Counted from the stretch's first letter, positions 1 through 9,563 are shown. The stretch: DNA of 64,000 nt from Acholeplasmataceae bacterium UBA6150 (GCA_002423145.1 DIUU01000013.1:75336-139335); one strand, 5' to 3'. Notes: generated by a model not told the origin, from the sequence alone. Numbers and translations: made by a program.

Positions 1-2071
1 TTTCAAAAAAGCGCTTGGATGTTTCGATATGTTTTAGATTGGGATCGACAATAACGAATCTTTTGTAAGTTAATCCAGACCATCGTTGATACAAGTTTTT
101 AAGACCACGTGAAAATTGCATAATAAAACCGAATTTTGAGCCAACGCCTACCTCAGATTCGATTTCAAGTTCACTATTTAACAACTCAACGAGGTTTTTA
201 ACAATCGATAATCCCAGACCTGTGCCCGGATATTTCTTAGTGATAGACGAATCTACTTGATAAAATTGATCGGTAATCTTGATCAGTGATTTGAGGGGGA
301 TTCCAATGCCAGTGTCGATGACATCAAACCTGATCGTCATTTGATTATCAGTCTGCGTATGTTTTCTAACTTTAATGGTAACGGTGCCTGTTTCCGTATA
401 CTTGACAGCATTGGACACCAAATTCAAGATGATTTGTCTAAATCGAGTTCTATCGGTTATGATTTCATCCATAATGGTGTAATCATAATCCAATATCAAG
501 TGAATATCCTTCTCCAAAGCTGAATATTCCTGCATCTTCACGATTTGATATAGTTCATTTTCTAAGTCAAAAGAACTCATTTCTAAATCCAACTTGCCTG
601 CTTCAATTTTTGATAAATCCAATATATTATTGACGATTCTGCTTAAGCTTTCTACGGAAGATTTTGCAATATCTAAGAAATCCATTTGTTCGGTGTCCAA
701 ATGGGTATTTTTTAATAAGTATAACGCATTTGTAATTCCGGATAATGGTGTTCTTATCTCGTGACTCATATTCGCTAAAAACTCACTTTTTGCTTGTGAG
801 GCTTTCATCGCATTTTGTTTTTCTTGTACAAGCAACAATTGTTGGGATTCTCGTACTTTGAGGTTCACAATAATTTCAGCTAGGACCTTTAGTAATTGTT
901 GTTCGTTATCAGTCCACTTTGCGAATTGCTTGACTGAGTCAAATCCAACAAACCCATAGATGGTATTTTCATCAAATAAAGGGATGGTTAATAGTGATTT
1001 AATGAGTTGCATAGAAAGCACTTTATATAGTTCAGAATGATGATTCAATTTTTCAATATCTTCAATATAAACACTTTCACGTTGTAAATGTCTGTCCATC
1101 CAAAAAGAGTCGATTAGATTGATGGGAACGTTTTGAAGATTATCAATCATTGGCTCAATGCCATCTGCACAATACTCATGTGTATTGTTGGTAATCCCAT
1201 TGATGAAATCATAGTCAAAAACATAAACACGGTCAGCATTAATATGCTTGCCTACCATACTTAATCCTTTATAAATGGCTTCATCGGTTTGTTCAACCGG
1301 GACATTAATAAATACCGATGCAATTTGAATCAGGATGTCTTGAAAGTCGTAACTGCGTTTTAATTCTTTTTCAATTCTACGAATTTCAGTGATGTTTTTA
1401 TTAATTGTCAATATACCTTTTATATTTTCATTGTCCATGACAGGAATTCGAGTCGTTTCAACGGTCAAAAAACCATCTTCTGACAATATATCAATGAATG
1501 ATTGTACAGGTTCTTTTGAAATATATACCGGTTCATCCATTAAGGTAATGCGTTCTACTTCAGTTGCTGGATATATTTCACTGATGTGTTTATGAATGAG
1601 TGTATCTATGTTTGGCCAACGCTCATTTGCTTTTTTGTTTGCATAACGATAGACTTGTTGATTATCTTTAAAAGCAATCATATCAGGTGAATAATCCAAT
1701 ATCATAGTTAAAAACTTCATGTATTGATAATAACTTGCTGCTTTCCAAGTGGTATCGATCATCGTCAATGATAAAATATCCATTTCTAAGTCATCTTGAT
1801 TTGTCTCTATGATTAGGTAGCCAAGATTAGATAGTTTAAACCAGTGAATAAAGCCATTCAGATTATTCTCGTTGCGCTGAACTGCATCGATAAACATATC
1901 TTTATAGACTGGCTCATCTGGATAAAAAAACGGTTTGTTATACCGATATTCAAATATGTATATGTAGTCACTATCAAAATATTTCTTTAGAAATTCTATT
2001 AAATCTGATGGTATTCCGTTTTTTTCAATTAGTAGGTGAAGCTTTTGATAGAAATTGTTGTCATTTTTCAT
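1..2071 (-). CDS. PAS/GAF sensor histidine kinase, probably hybrid (3' end outside window)
   Basis: This is an ATG-initiated reading frame with a GAGGGTG ribosome site just upstream. It stays open for about 690 codons to the window edge, so the C-terminus is missing. Seen: an N-terminal region of about 110 residues, a PAS-like segment (about 115-235, SPDMIAFKDN), a GAF-like segment (about 245-395), then a kinase core with H-box NMSHEIRTPL (His about 437), N-box NLVSNAVKYT, G1 DTGIGIP and G2 GTGLGLSI. No transmembrane segment is evident, so a cytosolic sensor is likely. The last visible residues (RFVIVDPN) could begin a receiver domain, which would make it a hybrid kinase (inference). By family it autophosphorylates on His and passes phosphate to an Asp. 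The ligand cannot be inferred and no response regulator is in view. Confidence 0.9.
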   Translation of the reverse strand, partial: MKNDNNFYQKLHLLIEKNGIPSDLIEFLKKYFDSDYIYIFEYRYNKPFFYPDEPVYKDMFIDAVQRNENNLNGFIHWFKLSNLGYLIIETNQDDLEMDILSLTMIDTTWKAASYYQYMKFLTMILDYSPDMIAFKDNQQVYRYANKKANERWPNIDTLIHKHISEIYPATEVERITLMDEPVYISKEPVQSFIDILSEDGFLTVETTRIPVMDNENIKGILTINKNITEIRRIEKELKRSYDFQDILIQIASVFINVPVEQTDEAIYKGLSMVGKHINADRVYVFDYDFINGITNNTHEYCADGIEPMIDNLQNVPINLIDSFWMDRHLQRESVYIEDIEKLNHHSELYKVLSMQLIKSLLTIPLFDENTIYGFVGFDSVKQFAKWTDNEQQLLKVLAEIIVNLKVRESQQLLLVQEKQNAMKASQAKSEFLANMSHEIRTPLSGITNALYLLKNTHLDTEQMDFLDIAKSSVESLSRIVNNILDLSKIEAGKLDLEMSSFDLENELYQIVKMQEYSALEKDIHLILDYDYTIMDEIITDRTRFRQIILNLVSNAVKYTETGTVTIKVRKHTQTDNQMTIRFDVIDTGIGIPLKSLIKITDQFYQVDSSITKKYPGTGLGLSIVKNLVELLNSELEIESEVGVGSKFGFIMQFSRGLKNLYQRWSGLTYKRFVIVDPNLKHIETSKRFFE

Positions 2072-2204
2072 GTGAACACCCTCATAATCTTATTTTACCA
2101 AACAATCGAGATTGAACTTCATTTATTTTTTTTATATGCAATATTTAAGATTAAAGTAAGATATTAGCGTTTCTCACTCATGACTGATATGGTATTAAAA
2201 ACCG

Positions 2205-2232
2205 TAAAAAAAGTACTGCCTAGGCAGCACTT
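2205..2232 (-). terminator. Rho-independent terminator after plsC
   Basis: Ten-base arms (one wobble pair) with a two-base loop, followed on the minus strand by a run of seven T. The stem includes the plsC stop codon. It ends the plsC-folA-thyA-pepV transcript. Confidence 0.75.
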
Positions 2233-3041
2233 ATTGGTTTTATCCCATTTTTTACTTTGATTGTATTATTCACTAGTTTCACGACATAATCAGCCAAATC
2301 AGTGGTACTCATATTTTGATAAGTTTCCTTGAAGATTGGTTCATGGATGATGACTTTAATTTTAGTCATTCTCCACGGGGCACGGTGCTTTACATCGGTC
2401 GTTCCAATCAACGTAATAGGCAAAATAGGTGCTTCCGCTTTGGTAGCAAGTTTGTATGCTCCGGCACGCATCGCGACCATTTGTTCATCGTTACGATCTT
2501 TAATGCCGCCTTCAGGAAATATCGCCATGATCATTCCATTTTTGATTTGTTCAATGCCTCTTAGGATAGATTTGGCTGCTTCTCTGTTGTTTTCACGGTC
2601 GATTTGGATACAACCAAACCATGGCATATAGTTTCTAATCACAGGAAGTTTATAAATCCCTTTTTTCGCAGCCATTCCAGTAGGTCGATCAATCAATTGA
2701 TATAAGATGAAAGGATCAGCATAGGATTTATGGTTCGCATACATCACAAAACTACCGTTTGTAGGGATAAAATGTTTATTTTCGACTTTAATGTCTAATC
2801 TTAAAACGAATATGGATATAAATTTCGCGATACTGCGGATGTAATAATGTTTAAAACGATTATCTATTTTTGTAAACTTCATATAAGGCATCATGATGAC
2901 CATCATCAATAACATGGATAACCACGCAATTGCATAACCCACGATTAGCCATACAGGAATCAGATACAGCTCTGATGAAGTTAAACCAAAAAAGAATCCA
3001 GCACTTAAAAACCAAATCAATACAAACAGTGTTGAAATCAT
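2220..3041 (-). CDS. plsC: 1-acyl-sn-glycerol-3-phosphate acyltransferase
   Basis: 273 residues. Two hydrophobic segments at the N-terminus (about 1-25 and 28-55) precede a PlsC acyltransferase domain. The HX4D catalytic motif is NHKSYADPF and the phosphate-binding block is FPEGGIKDR. By family it acylates lysophosphatidic acid to phosphatidic acid at the inner face of the membrane. It overlaps the end of folA by four bases and is the last gene of the plsC-folA-thyA-pepV set. The final glycine-threonine of the usual FPEGT block is GG here, a tolerated variant. Confidence 0.9.
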   Translation of the reverse strand: MISTLFVLIWFLSAGFFFGLTSSELYLIPVWLIVGYAIAWLSMLLMMVIMMPYMKFTKIDNRFKHYYIRSIAKFISIFVLRLDIKVENKHFIPTNGSFVMYANHKSYADPFILYQLIDRPTGMAAKKGIYKLPVIRNYMPWFGCIQIDRENNREAAKSILRGIEQIKNGMIMAIFPEGGIKDRNDEQMVAMRAGAYKLATKAEAPILPITLIGTTDVKHRAPWRMTKIKVIIHEPIFKETYQNMSTTDLADYVVKLVNNTIKVKNGIKPISAA

Positions 3042-3511
3042 GCTTTCACCTTCTCATACACACAAAACCTTAAGACATCCACTTGATTTTCTTGGATAAG
3101 TTTGTATGCGGATAAATCAAATGGAGGAAAATAGACGTTACCTTCATGAGAGGCATCGATAAATGTTATATACAAGCGATCAGCATAAGGTAAACTGAGT
3201 CGATAGATGGTTTTTCCACCAATGACAAATAGATCGCCTTGATAATTTTCTAAAAACGTATCGATATCATTCACTTTGATTGCGTCATCGAACTGACGAT
3301 TTGAAATCGAAGCGATGTACAGTTGTCCAAACGGTAAAGGTCTATCTTTATAATACGATTTTAAAGAATCATAGGTCATATCCCCCATCAAAACAGGTTG
3401 ACCTTTGGTTTTATCTTTAAAATAAGCCAAATCTTTTTTATAATGCCATGGCAATTCATTGTCTTTCCCAATGAGCCAATTTTGGTCCATTGCCCAAATC
3501 AAATTAATCAT
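3038..3511 (-). CDS. folA: Dihydrofolate reductase
   Basis: 157 residues, the normal DHFR length. The N-terminus MINLIWAMDQNWLIGKDNEL followed by PWHYKKDL carries the usual substrate and Met20-loop pattern, and FVIGGKTIY is the NADPH-binding glycine pair. It regenerates tetrahydrofolate from the dihydrofolate made by thymidylate synthase. It overlaps thyA by four bases upstream and plsC by four downstream, so co-translation is likely. Confidence 0.95.
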   Translation of the reverse strand: MINLIWAMDQNWLIGKDNELPWHYKKDLAYFKDKTKGQPVLMGDMTYDSLKSYYKDRPLPFGQLYIASISNRQFDDAIKVNDIDTFLENYQGDLFVIGGKTIYRLSLPYADRLYITFIDASHEGNVYFPPFDLSAYKLIQENQVDVLRFCVYEKVKA

Positions 3512-4374
3512 ACAGCCACCACACCTTTGATGGCAGGGTAAGGGTTATAACCCACCAATTCAAAGTCTTCAAACTTGAAATCGGTGATTTGTTTAACAGC
3601 CGGATTGATGATCATGGTTGGTAAAGTTCTTGGGGTTCGGGTCAATTGTAATTCAATTTGTTCAAAATGATTCTTATATATATGGGCATCCCCAATCGTA
3701 TGGACAAATGTCTTAGGTTTTAAGTTAGTAACTTGTGCTACCATCATTAAAAATAAACTATAGGATGCAATATTGAAGGGAATCCCTAAAAATATATCGC
3801 CACTACGTTGGTATAGTTGAAGTGATAACTCCCCATTCGCTACATAAAATTGCATGAAAGTGTGGCACGGTGGTAAGGCCATTTCAGGTAAATCTTTAGG
3901 GTTCCACGCTGACAATATGATACGTCTTGAGTCTGGGGTTTGTTTGATTTGACGAATGACTTCTGATAACTGGTCTACGCCACTAAAATTACGCCATTGT
4001 GCACCATAAACTGGGCCTAAATCCCCATGTTTTTTCGCAAAATCAGCATCGTTTTTTATTTTAGAGACAAACTCATCCATCGTTTCATTTTGATAGTCAC
4101 TGGATTTTTTAAACTTTTCATACGGCCATTCATTCCAAATTTTAACATCGTTGTCAACTAAGTACTTGATGTTGGTATCGCCACTGATAAACCATAACAG
4201 TTCATGGATAATCGCTCTTAAATAGACTTTCTTTGTCGTTAACAAAGGAAAGCCTTCAGATAGATCAAATCGCATTTGGTATCCAAATACACTTTTAGTT
4301 CCAGTATTGGTACGATCCGTTTTTTCAGTGCCATAAGTCATTACATGACGGCATAAATCGTGATACTGTTTCAT
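3508..4374 (-). CDS. thyA: Thymidylate synthase (ThyA type)
   Basis: 288 residues. The catalytic cysteine lies in ALPPCHTFMQFYV, the phosphate and nucleotide sites are SRRIILSAWNP and QRSGDIFLGIPFNIASY, and the C-terminus ends in the expected small hydrophobic tail (VVAV). It methylates dUMP to dTMP using methylene-THF, producing the dihydrofolate that the adjacent folA product reduces. The stop of pepV and the start of thyA overlap by one base. Confidence 0.96.
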   Translation of the reverse strand: MKQYHDLCRHVMTYGTEKTDRTNTGTKSVFGYQMRFDLSEGFPLLTTKKVYLRAIIHELLWFISGDTNIKYLVDNDVKIWNEWPYEKFKKSSDYQNETMDEFVSKIKNDADFAKKHGDLGPVYGAQWRNFSGVDQLSEVIRQIKQTPDSRRIILSAWNPKDLPEMALPPCHTFMQFYVANGELSLQLYQRSGDIFLGIPFNIASYSLFLMMVAQVTNLKPKTFVHTIGDAHIYKNHFEQIELQLTRTPRTLPTMIINPAVKQITDFKFEDFELVGYNPYPAIKGVVAV

Positions 4375-5750
4375 TATTTTGCTAAGCGGTACAAGGCATC
4401 CGCATAAATCGCAATACTCATGAAGAAATCATCCAAAATAATGTATTCATCCTTTTGGTGAATATAACTCGGTTTATTAGGAAAGTGTGGTCCAAAAGCG
4501 ACTGAGTTTTTCATGGTTCTAGCGAAAGTCCCACCACCTGTGGTTTGTGGTTTTGCATCCACATCGTTTGAGTATTTTTTATAGGTATCCATCAATATTT
4601 GAATCATTTCTGATTTCGGATCGACGTAAAGTAATCTTTGGTGTTTGCCTAATTCGACTTTTAACCCTAAAGATTCAAATGCGGTTTCAAAACGTTTGAT
4701 GAATTTTTCAGGATCTACGCCATTTGGATAACGTGGATTCAGTGTAATTTCAAATTGATTTTGTTGAAGTTTAAAGACCCCAGCATTTACAGTCACAGGT
4801 CCCATTTCTTTGTCATGGTAATCGACACCAATCTTTACCCCTTTGGTATCGTCTAATAGATAGGTGTTAATCGCGTCAACAAAGGCATTATTGATGCCAA
4901 CTTCATTGAAAAAATGAACCATTAAATACGCTGCGTTTACCCCTTCATTTGGTGTTGAACCATGGGCACTCTTACCATCGACTTCGAGGACAAGTCCTTC
5001 AGCGGAAATGGTGGTTTTACCTTCTAGTTTGCGAGCTTTTAGGAAGGCTTCGAAGGCAGGTTTTAGTTGTAGATCAGAAACCACAGCCAAAGCGTGATCA
5101 GGTACCATATTATCGCGTAGTCCAGCGTCGAAACGAATGAGTTTGGAAGGTTCAATTTTCCCTTTAACAACGACTTTTAATATCCCTTTTTCACCGTATG
5201 TCAGTGGGAATTCTGAGTCAGGAATAAAACCTGCTACTGGTTGTTCTGGATAATGTTTAAAATAGTAGTTTACACAACGCCATGCAGTTTCTTCGTCTGT
5301 GCCTAAAATCAACTTGATGCGTTTGGATAGAGGTACACCTAAATCTTTCAGTATTTTCATCGCATAATACGCTGCGAGTGTGGGTCCTTTGTCATCTTCT
5401 GTACCACGTCCATACATTTTGCCATCAGCAATCACTGCACCATAGGGTGGATAAGACCAACCAGAACCTGCAGGAACCACATCCAAATGTCCAACCATAC
5501 CGACATATAAATCTTGATCACCATATTCGATGTGTCCAGCATAATGATCCGCATTCAACGTATTGAAGCCATCTCTTTTTCCCAAATTTAACATGAATGT
5601 CAAAGATTGGTCAATGCCTTCACCAAACGGTGCGTGTTTACGATTTGGATCAAATGTTGTCAATTCTGAATTAATTTGAATGAGCTCTACGAGGTCTTTC
5701 AAAATCGCTTCTTTGCGTTTTGTCACTTCTTCAGTAAAATTTATGTTCAT
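4374..5750 (-). CDS. pepV: M20 family dipeptidase (PepV-like)
   Basis: 458 residues from the ATG at 5750. I chose this over an upstream in-frame start because AAGGAG lies eight bases before it. Metal ligands typical of M20/PepV are visible: GHLDVVPAG, GRGTEDDKGP with the bridging Asp, GTDEETAWRC with the general-base Glu, and a late HQKDEY. PepV enzymes are cytosolic zinc dipeptidases that trim imported peptides. It heads the operon with thyA, folA and plsC, with no obvious metabolic link to them. Related M20 peptidases (succinyl-diaminopimelate type) are the alternative, but the length and lid region favour PepV. Confidence 0.88.
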   Translation of the reverse strand: MNINFTEEVTKRKEAILKDLVELIQINSELTTFDPNRKHAPFGEGIDQSLTFMLNLGKRDGFNTLNADHYAGHIEYGDQDLYVGMVGHLDVVPAGSGWSYPPYGAVIADGKMYGRGTEDDKGPTLAAYYAMKILKDLGVPLSKRIKLILGTDEETAWRCVNYYFKHYPEQPVAGFIPDSEFPLTYGEKGILKVVVKGKIEPSKLIRFDAGLRDNMVPDHALAVVSDLQLKPAFEAFLKARKLEGKTTISAEGLVLEVDGKSAHGSTPNEGVNAAYLMVHFFNEVGINNAFVDAINTYLLDDTKGVKIGVDYHDKEMGPVTVNAGVFKLQQNQFEITLNPRYPNGVDPEKFIKRFETAFESLGLKVELGKHQRLLYVDPKSEMIQILMDTYKKYSNDVDAKPQTTGGGTFARTMKNSVAFGPHFPNKPSYIHQKDEYIILDDFFMSIAIYADALYRLAK

Positions 5751-5812
5751 AATATCAACTCCTTGTTTTATTATACCAACAATTGACTTCTTTAACAATT
5801 GATTTAAAATGG

Positions 5813-5832
5813 AAAAAGCGCCTTTTCAGGCG
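5813..5832 (-). terminator. Terminator after ssb
   Basis: CGCCT/AGGCG stem with a GAAA loop, followed by CTTTTT on the minus strand. The stem covers the ssb TGA stop codon. Confidence 0.65.
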
Positions 5833-6182
5833 TCTTCTTCTGGACATGATGGACTTGTTTTAAACGTACTTGAAAGGTGTATCACCCTTTCGCCAACGAG
5901 TTCGATTACTGAAATCACTTTATTATTGATGAGTTCGAGTTTTTTGGTTTGAAGCCTGCCGCGGATCGCAACCATAGACCCTTTCTTACAATAGTTTTCG
6001 ATGATTTCAGCTGAACCTTGCCATAAACTACAACTGATAAAATCCGTTTCGTACAAACCTTCCATGTTTTTAAAAGCGCGTTGTACTGCAATTTGAATAT
6101 CCGACACTTTTTTGCCATCTTCGGTTGTTTTGACGACTGGTTCATGTGTTAATCTTCCAATCAGTGTGACTTGATTTAGCAT
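5826..6182 (-). CDS. ssb: Small single-stranded DNA-binding protein
   Basis: 118 residues with a strong AGGAGG site before the ATG. It is essentially one OB fold: MLNQVTLIGRLTHEP, then DFISCSLWQGSAE and KGSMVAIRGRLQT. Standard bacterial SSBs (about 160-180 residues) have a long linker and an acidic DDxIPF-like tip. Here the chain ends soon after the fold with PEEDA, so the usual partner-binding tip is absent or reduced. It is probably a second, SsbB-like copy, with the main ssb expected beside rpsF/rpsR elsewhere (inference). The gene stops at TGA, evidence that TGA is not a sense codon here. Confidence 0.85.
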   Translation of the reverse strand: MLNQVTLIGRLTHEPVVKTTEDGKKVSDIQIAVQRAFKNMEGLYETDFISCSLWQGSAEIIENYCKKGSMVAIRGRLQTKKLELINNKVISVIELVGERVIHLSSTFKTSPSCPEEDA

Positions 6183-6275
6183 TGTTAACCTCCTTGTGCT
6201 TTATTATACTGAAATAATATAGATTACAAAATTGCAGATTTCATATCTTTATATAGATTAAACATACATTTTGAT

Positions 6276-6305
6276 AAAAAAAAAGGAAATCCATGATAGA
6301 CTTCC
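6276..6305 (-). terminator. Terminator after the M16 peptidase operon
   Basis: GGAAGTC/GATTTCC arms with a seven-base loop, followed by nine T on the minus strand, 27 bases past the stop of the gene ending at 6332. Confidence 0.7.
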
Positions 6306-6331
6306 GATTTAGTTATAATTATGAGAATATT

Positions 6332-7633
6332 TTATAAAACTGGGTCTTTTTGGGATTTCACAGGGAGCACCACAAAAGATGCAATTCGATTCGGTTGAAT
6401 GTCTTTTGCAACGACTTGTAAATCCTCAATCGTAATCGATTCGATGATTTCTGGGACTTCAAACATTGAAACACCATTCGCTAAATAATTCGTAAATCCC
6501 ATCGAGATGGATTCAAGGCTATTGAGGCTCATAATGAATGACCCCAACGTACTTTTCTTTTGACGCTCAAATACAGCAATATCATGGTTTTTTCTTTTTA
6601 ATGATAATACCATTTTTGTCAATCTTGACTCCAGTAATGAAGGATTGATCGTATCCCCAAAGAACGCCAATGTAAAGGCATTTTCTTCTTCAATACTTGT
6701 ATATTCAAAAGACTCATTGATCAATCGGGATTGTAGTAGTTCTTGATAATTCTTCGTCGAGTTAGCAAAATACATATCCAGTAGAATAGTCAACGCGATG
6801 TCCTTTTTAAGGGCTTCTTTTCCCGATGCTGGTGTCAATTTAATGCCTAAACCTAGTTTTGGCATGACCACAGGCATTTCTATTTCATCATGTGACTTAA
6901 CAATTCTCTTAGGCTCTTTTGGCATAAATCTTTCAATCGGAGCTTGATAGTCGTATCCTTTTTTAGCTTGATTGGTTTCAATGAACTGCACCATGACTTC
7001 AGGGTCAAAATTACCAACTAGAACGACTTCCATATTCGATGGGTGATAGAAAGTTTCATAAGCATCGTAGAGTTTCTTCGCTGTAATCTTATGAATCGAT
7101 TCCACGGTTCCACCAATTTCCACATGGATGGGGTGTTTTTGATAGAGATTTTGTAATAAACCATAGAATAAGCGTTGATTTGGGTAATCGGCATACATTC
7201 TTAATTCTTCAGCAATGATACCTTGTTCTTTTTTGACTGATTGTACAGTAAAATAAGGTGTTTGAACAAAATCAAGCAAATAGTTAAGAGCTGAATCGAT
7301 ATTTTTAGTGCCTGAGAATAAATAACTTGTACGGTCAAAATTAGTATAAGCATTCGCATTTACACCAAATTTAGATAGGGTTTCAAAAGCATCGGTTTTA
7401 TCGGGCATCGAAAACATTTTATGTTCAAGAAAATGGGCAATGCCTTCAGGTTGATTGACTTTTTTACCCGTTTTAGGAGAAATAAAACTTTGATCAAATG
7501 AACCATAATGTGTCGTAAAAGTTGCGAAAACTTTATGGAAATCATTTTTTGGAATCATGTAGACTTGTAAACCGTTGGTTAATTTATGTTGATAGACTGT
7601 TTCATTTAGATGACTGTAATATACTTTTTCCAT
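6332..7633 (-). CDS. M16 family zinc metallopeptidase (YmfH-like, active subunit)
   Basis: 433 residues. The inverted zinc-binding motif HXXEH is seen as HFLEH near residue 69, with the downstream Glu region (KEQGIIAEELRMY) that supplies the third ligand. The chain has the expected two-lobe M16B layout. Next to it lies a second M16-like gene without the motif, giving the active/inactive pair seen in bacterial M16B heterodimers such as YmfF/YmfH. Located in the cytosol (no signal peptide). The substrate is unknown; peptides or leader sequences are possible. Confidence 0.88.
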   Translation of the reverse strand: MEKVYYSHLNETVYQHKLTNGLQVYMIPKNDFHKVFATFTTHYGSFDQSFISPKTGKKVNQPEGIAHFLEHKMFSMPDKTDAFETLSKFGVNANAYTNFDRTSYLFSGTKNIDSALNYLLDFVQTPYFTVQSVKKEQGIIAEELRMYADYPNQRLFYGLLQNLYQKHPIHVEIGGTVESIHKITAKKLYDAYETFYHPSNMEVVLVGNFDPEVMVQFIETNQAKKGYDYQAPIERFMPKEPKRIVKSHDEIEMPVVMPKLGLGIKLTPASGKEALKKDIALTILLDMYFANSTKNYQELLQSRLINESFEYTSIEEENAFTLAFFGDTINPSLLESRLTKMVLSLKRKNHDIAVFERQKKSTLGSFIMSLNSLESISMGFTNYLANGVSMFEVPEIIESITIEDLQVVAKDIQPNRIASFVVLPVKSQKDPVL

Positions 7634-7635
7634 GA

Positions 7636-8847
7636 TTAACGCTCCACATCTAATAGATACACGGTATCTTTAACTAAAAGTTTGCCAACAGCCAGTAAAT
7701 CCTCTGGTGTAACTTGTTCGATTTTTTCAATACGCTCTGCCAATGTCGGGGTTTTACCTAATAAGGCTTGAATGTACATGAGGTTTTGTCTTGCCCCTTG
7801 AGAATCTTCTGATTCTTTTAAATCGTTGATGAGGGCTTGTTTCGAAAGTGCCAACTCTTTTTCACTGATGCGTTCAGTAGACATGCGTCTAACTTCTTCA
7901 TCGATGACTTTTTTAGCTAAGTCCAAACGTTTAGCATCGACACCAGAATAGATGAACATAATGCCTTTATATGCATCATAAACTGAAGAAACATAATAAC
8001 AAAGGGAATGTTTTTCTCGCACATTTAAGAACAGGCGAGAATGCACATATCCACCCAAGGCTGCGTTAAACAATACCGCTGCTACATGCTTAGAATCCCC
8101 TTGACGTATTGGTAAACGATAGCCAATATTTAGTTTTGTTTGACTAATTTTATCGTGTTCAACTAATTCTTTTACAACTAGAATGGGTTTGGTTTCATAG
8201 TCCAAGAAATCCATGGCATTGAAAGAGGCTTGTGGAAAATAGACTTGGGCTAATTTAACTTCTTCTTGATCAACATCACCTGACAAAATGATTTGTAATT
8301 CATCGTTTTCGATGAAGTCTTTATATGACTGTTTAAACTGTTTAAATGTTAAAGACTCGAGTTGTGACTTGGTTCCGGAAACTCTTGCGCCATATAGCTC
8401 ATTTGGACACATTTCTTCAAATAAACGTGTCAATGCATAGCGTGTTTTGTCATTTTCTTTAGCAACCACTTCTTCGATTAGCATATTTTTTTCAAGGATA
8501 AAATCATTTTCATTGAAACGATCATGCCCATACATATATTCTTTTAGAAATGCTAACCCCTCTTCGAATAGAGTCTGATCTAAAGCTAAACTCGGATTAA
8601 TTAGCTTTAACTGAACATGGATAACACTTAAAGTACCAATTTTGTTGGTATTAGAAGTTAGACTTGCACCATAGAGGTTTTCAAGTTTTTCATTAAACTG
8701 TTGACGATTTTTATATAGATTGGTTTTTGTTCTTAATACACTGGGTAAGAGTGTTCTAAATGCAAACTCATCGACTCTCGCAACTCTTTTAAATTTTAAT
8801 GTGATTAGTATCGTTTTAAACTTTTTTGTTTGGTCGATTAAAATCAT
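7636..8847 (-). CDS. M16 family peptidase-like protein (YmfF-like, no zinc motif)
   Basis: 403 residues. The fold is M16-like (NVREKHSLCYYVSSVYDAYK and the KNMLIEEV region), but the place where HXXEH should sit (about residues 45-60) has no such motif, so the protein is predicted to be catalytically dead. It ends two bases before the start of the active partner, consistent with 1:1 synthesis of a heterodimer that shares one catalytic chamber. It begins four bases inside the end of deoD. Confidence 0.8.
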   Translation of the reverse strand: MILIDQTKKFKTILITLKFKRVARVDEFAFRTLLPSVLRTKTNLYKNRQQFNEKLENLYGASLTSNTNKIGTLSVIHVQLKLINPSLALDQTLFEEGLAFLKEYMYGHDRFNENDFILEKNMLIEEVVAKENDKTRYALTRLFEEMCPNELYGARVSGTKSQLESLTFKQFKQSYKDFIENDELQIILSGDVDQEEVKLAQVYFPQASFNAMDFLDYETKPILVVKELVEHDKISQTKLNIGYRLPIRQGDSKHVAAVLFNAALGGYVHSRLFLNVREKHSLCYYVSSVYDAYKGIMFIYSGVDAKRLDLAKKVIDEEVRRMSTERISEKELALSKQALINDLKESEDSQGARQNLMYIQALLGKTPTLAERIEKIEQVTPEDLLAVGKLLVKDTVYLLDVER

Positions 8848-9563
8848 GATTTGATAGCCACTTCAAGTGCAATTTCCATCATTTTTGTGAAGGATTTTTG
8901 TCTTTCTTCTGCAGTCGTAGCCTCATGTGTCACTAAAGAATCAGACACAGTCAGTAAACAGGTCGCTTTCTTGTTCAATGCCTTGGCATTAGCGAATAAA
9001 GCAAAGGATTCCATTTCAACAGCAATACAGCCTTGTTCATTGAAACGAGCTTCATGCACAGATCCCTTCAAGTTATAAAAGACATCCGATGAGTGAATTC
9101 TACCCACGGTCATAGGAATTTGTAATTTTTCTGCAGCTTTAATCGCACGATTGTTTAAAACTTTGGTCGCTTTTAAAACTTTTGAACCGGTTAAACCCAT
9201 GGTTTTAGCAAATGAAGATTCGCTATAAGCTTCGCTCACTAAAATGACATCATATAGATTCAAATCTTTAGTGTATGCGCCACAAGAACCGACACGAATG
9301 ATGTTCTCTACATCGTAGAATTTAAATAATTCGAACGAGTAAATCCCAATCGAAGGCATACCCATACCAGAACCAAATACGGTCACCGGTTTGCCTTTGT
9401 ATTTGCCAGTATAACCAAACATATTACGCACAGCATTGATTTGCACAACATCGGTTAAGAATGTTTCTGCAATCATTTTGGCACGTAGTGGATCGCCTGG
9501 CATCAATACGGTTTTTGCAACTAAGTTTTTATCTGTAAGACTAATATGTGGTGTTGGATTCAT
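8844..9563 (-). CDS. deoD: Purine nucleoside phosphorylase, DeoD type
   Basis: 239 residues from the ATG at 9563. This start has AAGGAGAT seven bases upstream and gives MNPTPHISLTDKN, the normal DeoD beginning; an upstream in-frame start would give an extra basic stretch inside deoC. Seen: VLMPGDPLRAK (phosphate site), GSGMGMPSIGIYS, RVGSCGAY and the base-binding VEMESFALFANA with SDSL. It phosphorolyses purine (deoxy)nucleosides to base and (deoxy)ribose 1-phosphate. The start overlaps deoC by 23 bases, tying purine-nucleoside breakdown to deoxyribose use. Confidence 0.94.
   Translation of the reverse strand: MNPTPHISLTDKNLVAKTVLMPGDPLRAKMIAETFLTDVVQINAVRNMFGYTGKYKGKPVTVFGSGMGMPSIGIYSFELFKFYDVENIIRVGSCGAYTKDLNLYDVILVSEAYSESSFAKTMGLTGSKVLKATKVLNNRAIKAAEKLQIPMTVGRIHSSDVFYNLKGSVHEARFNEQGCIAVEMESFALFANAKALNKKATCLLTVSDSLVTHEATTAEERQKSFTKMMEIALEVAIKS

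Noticed and set aside
2316..2631. Plus-strand frames opposite plsC
   Set aside because: Shadows of a conserved gene on the other strand.
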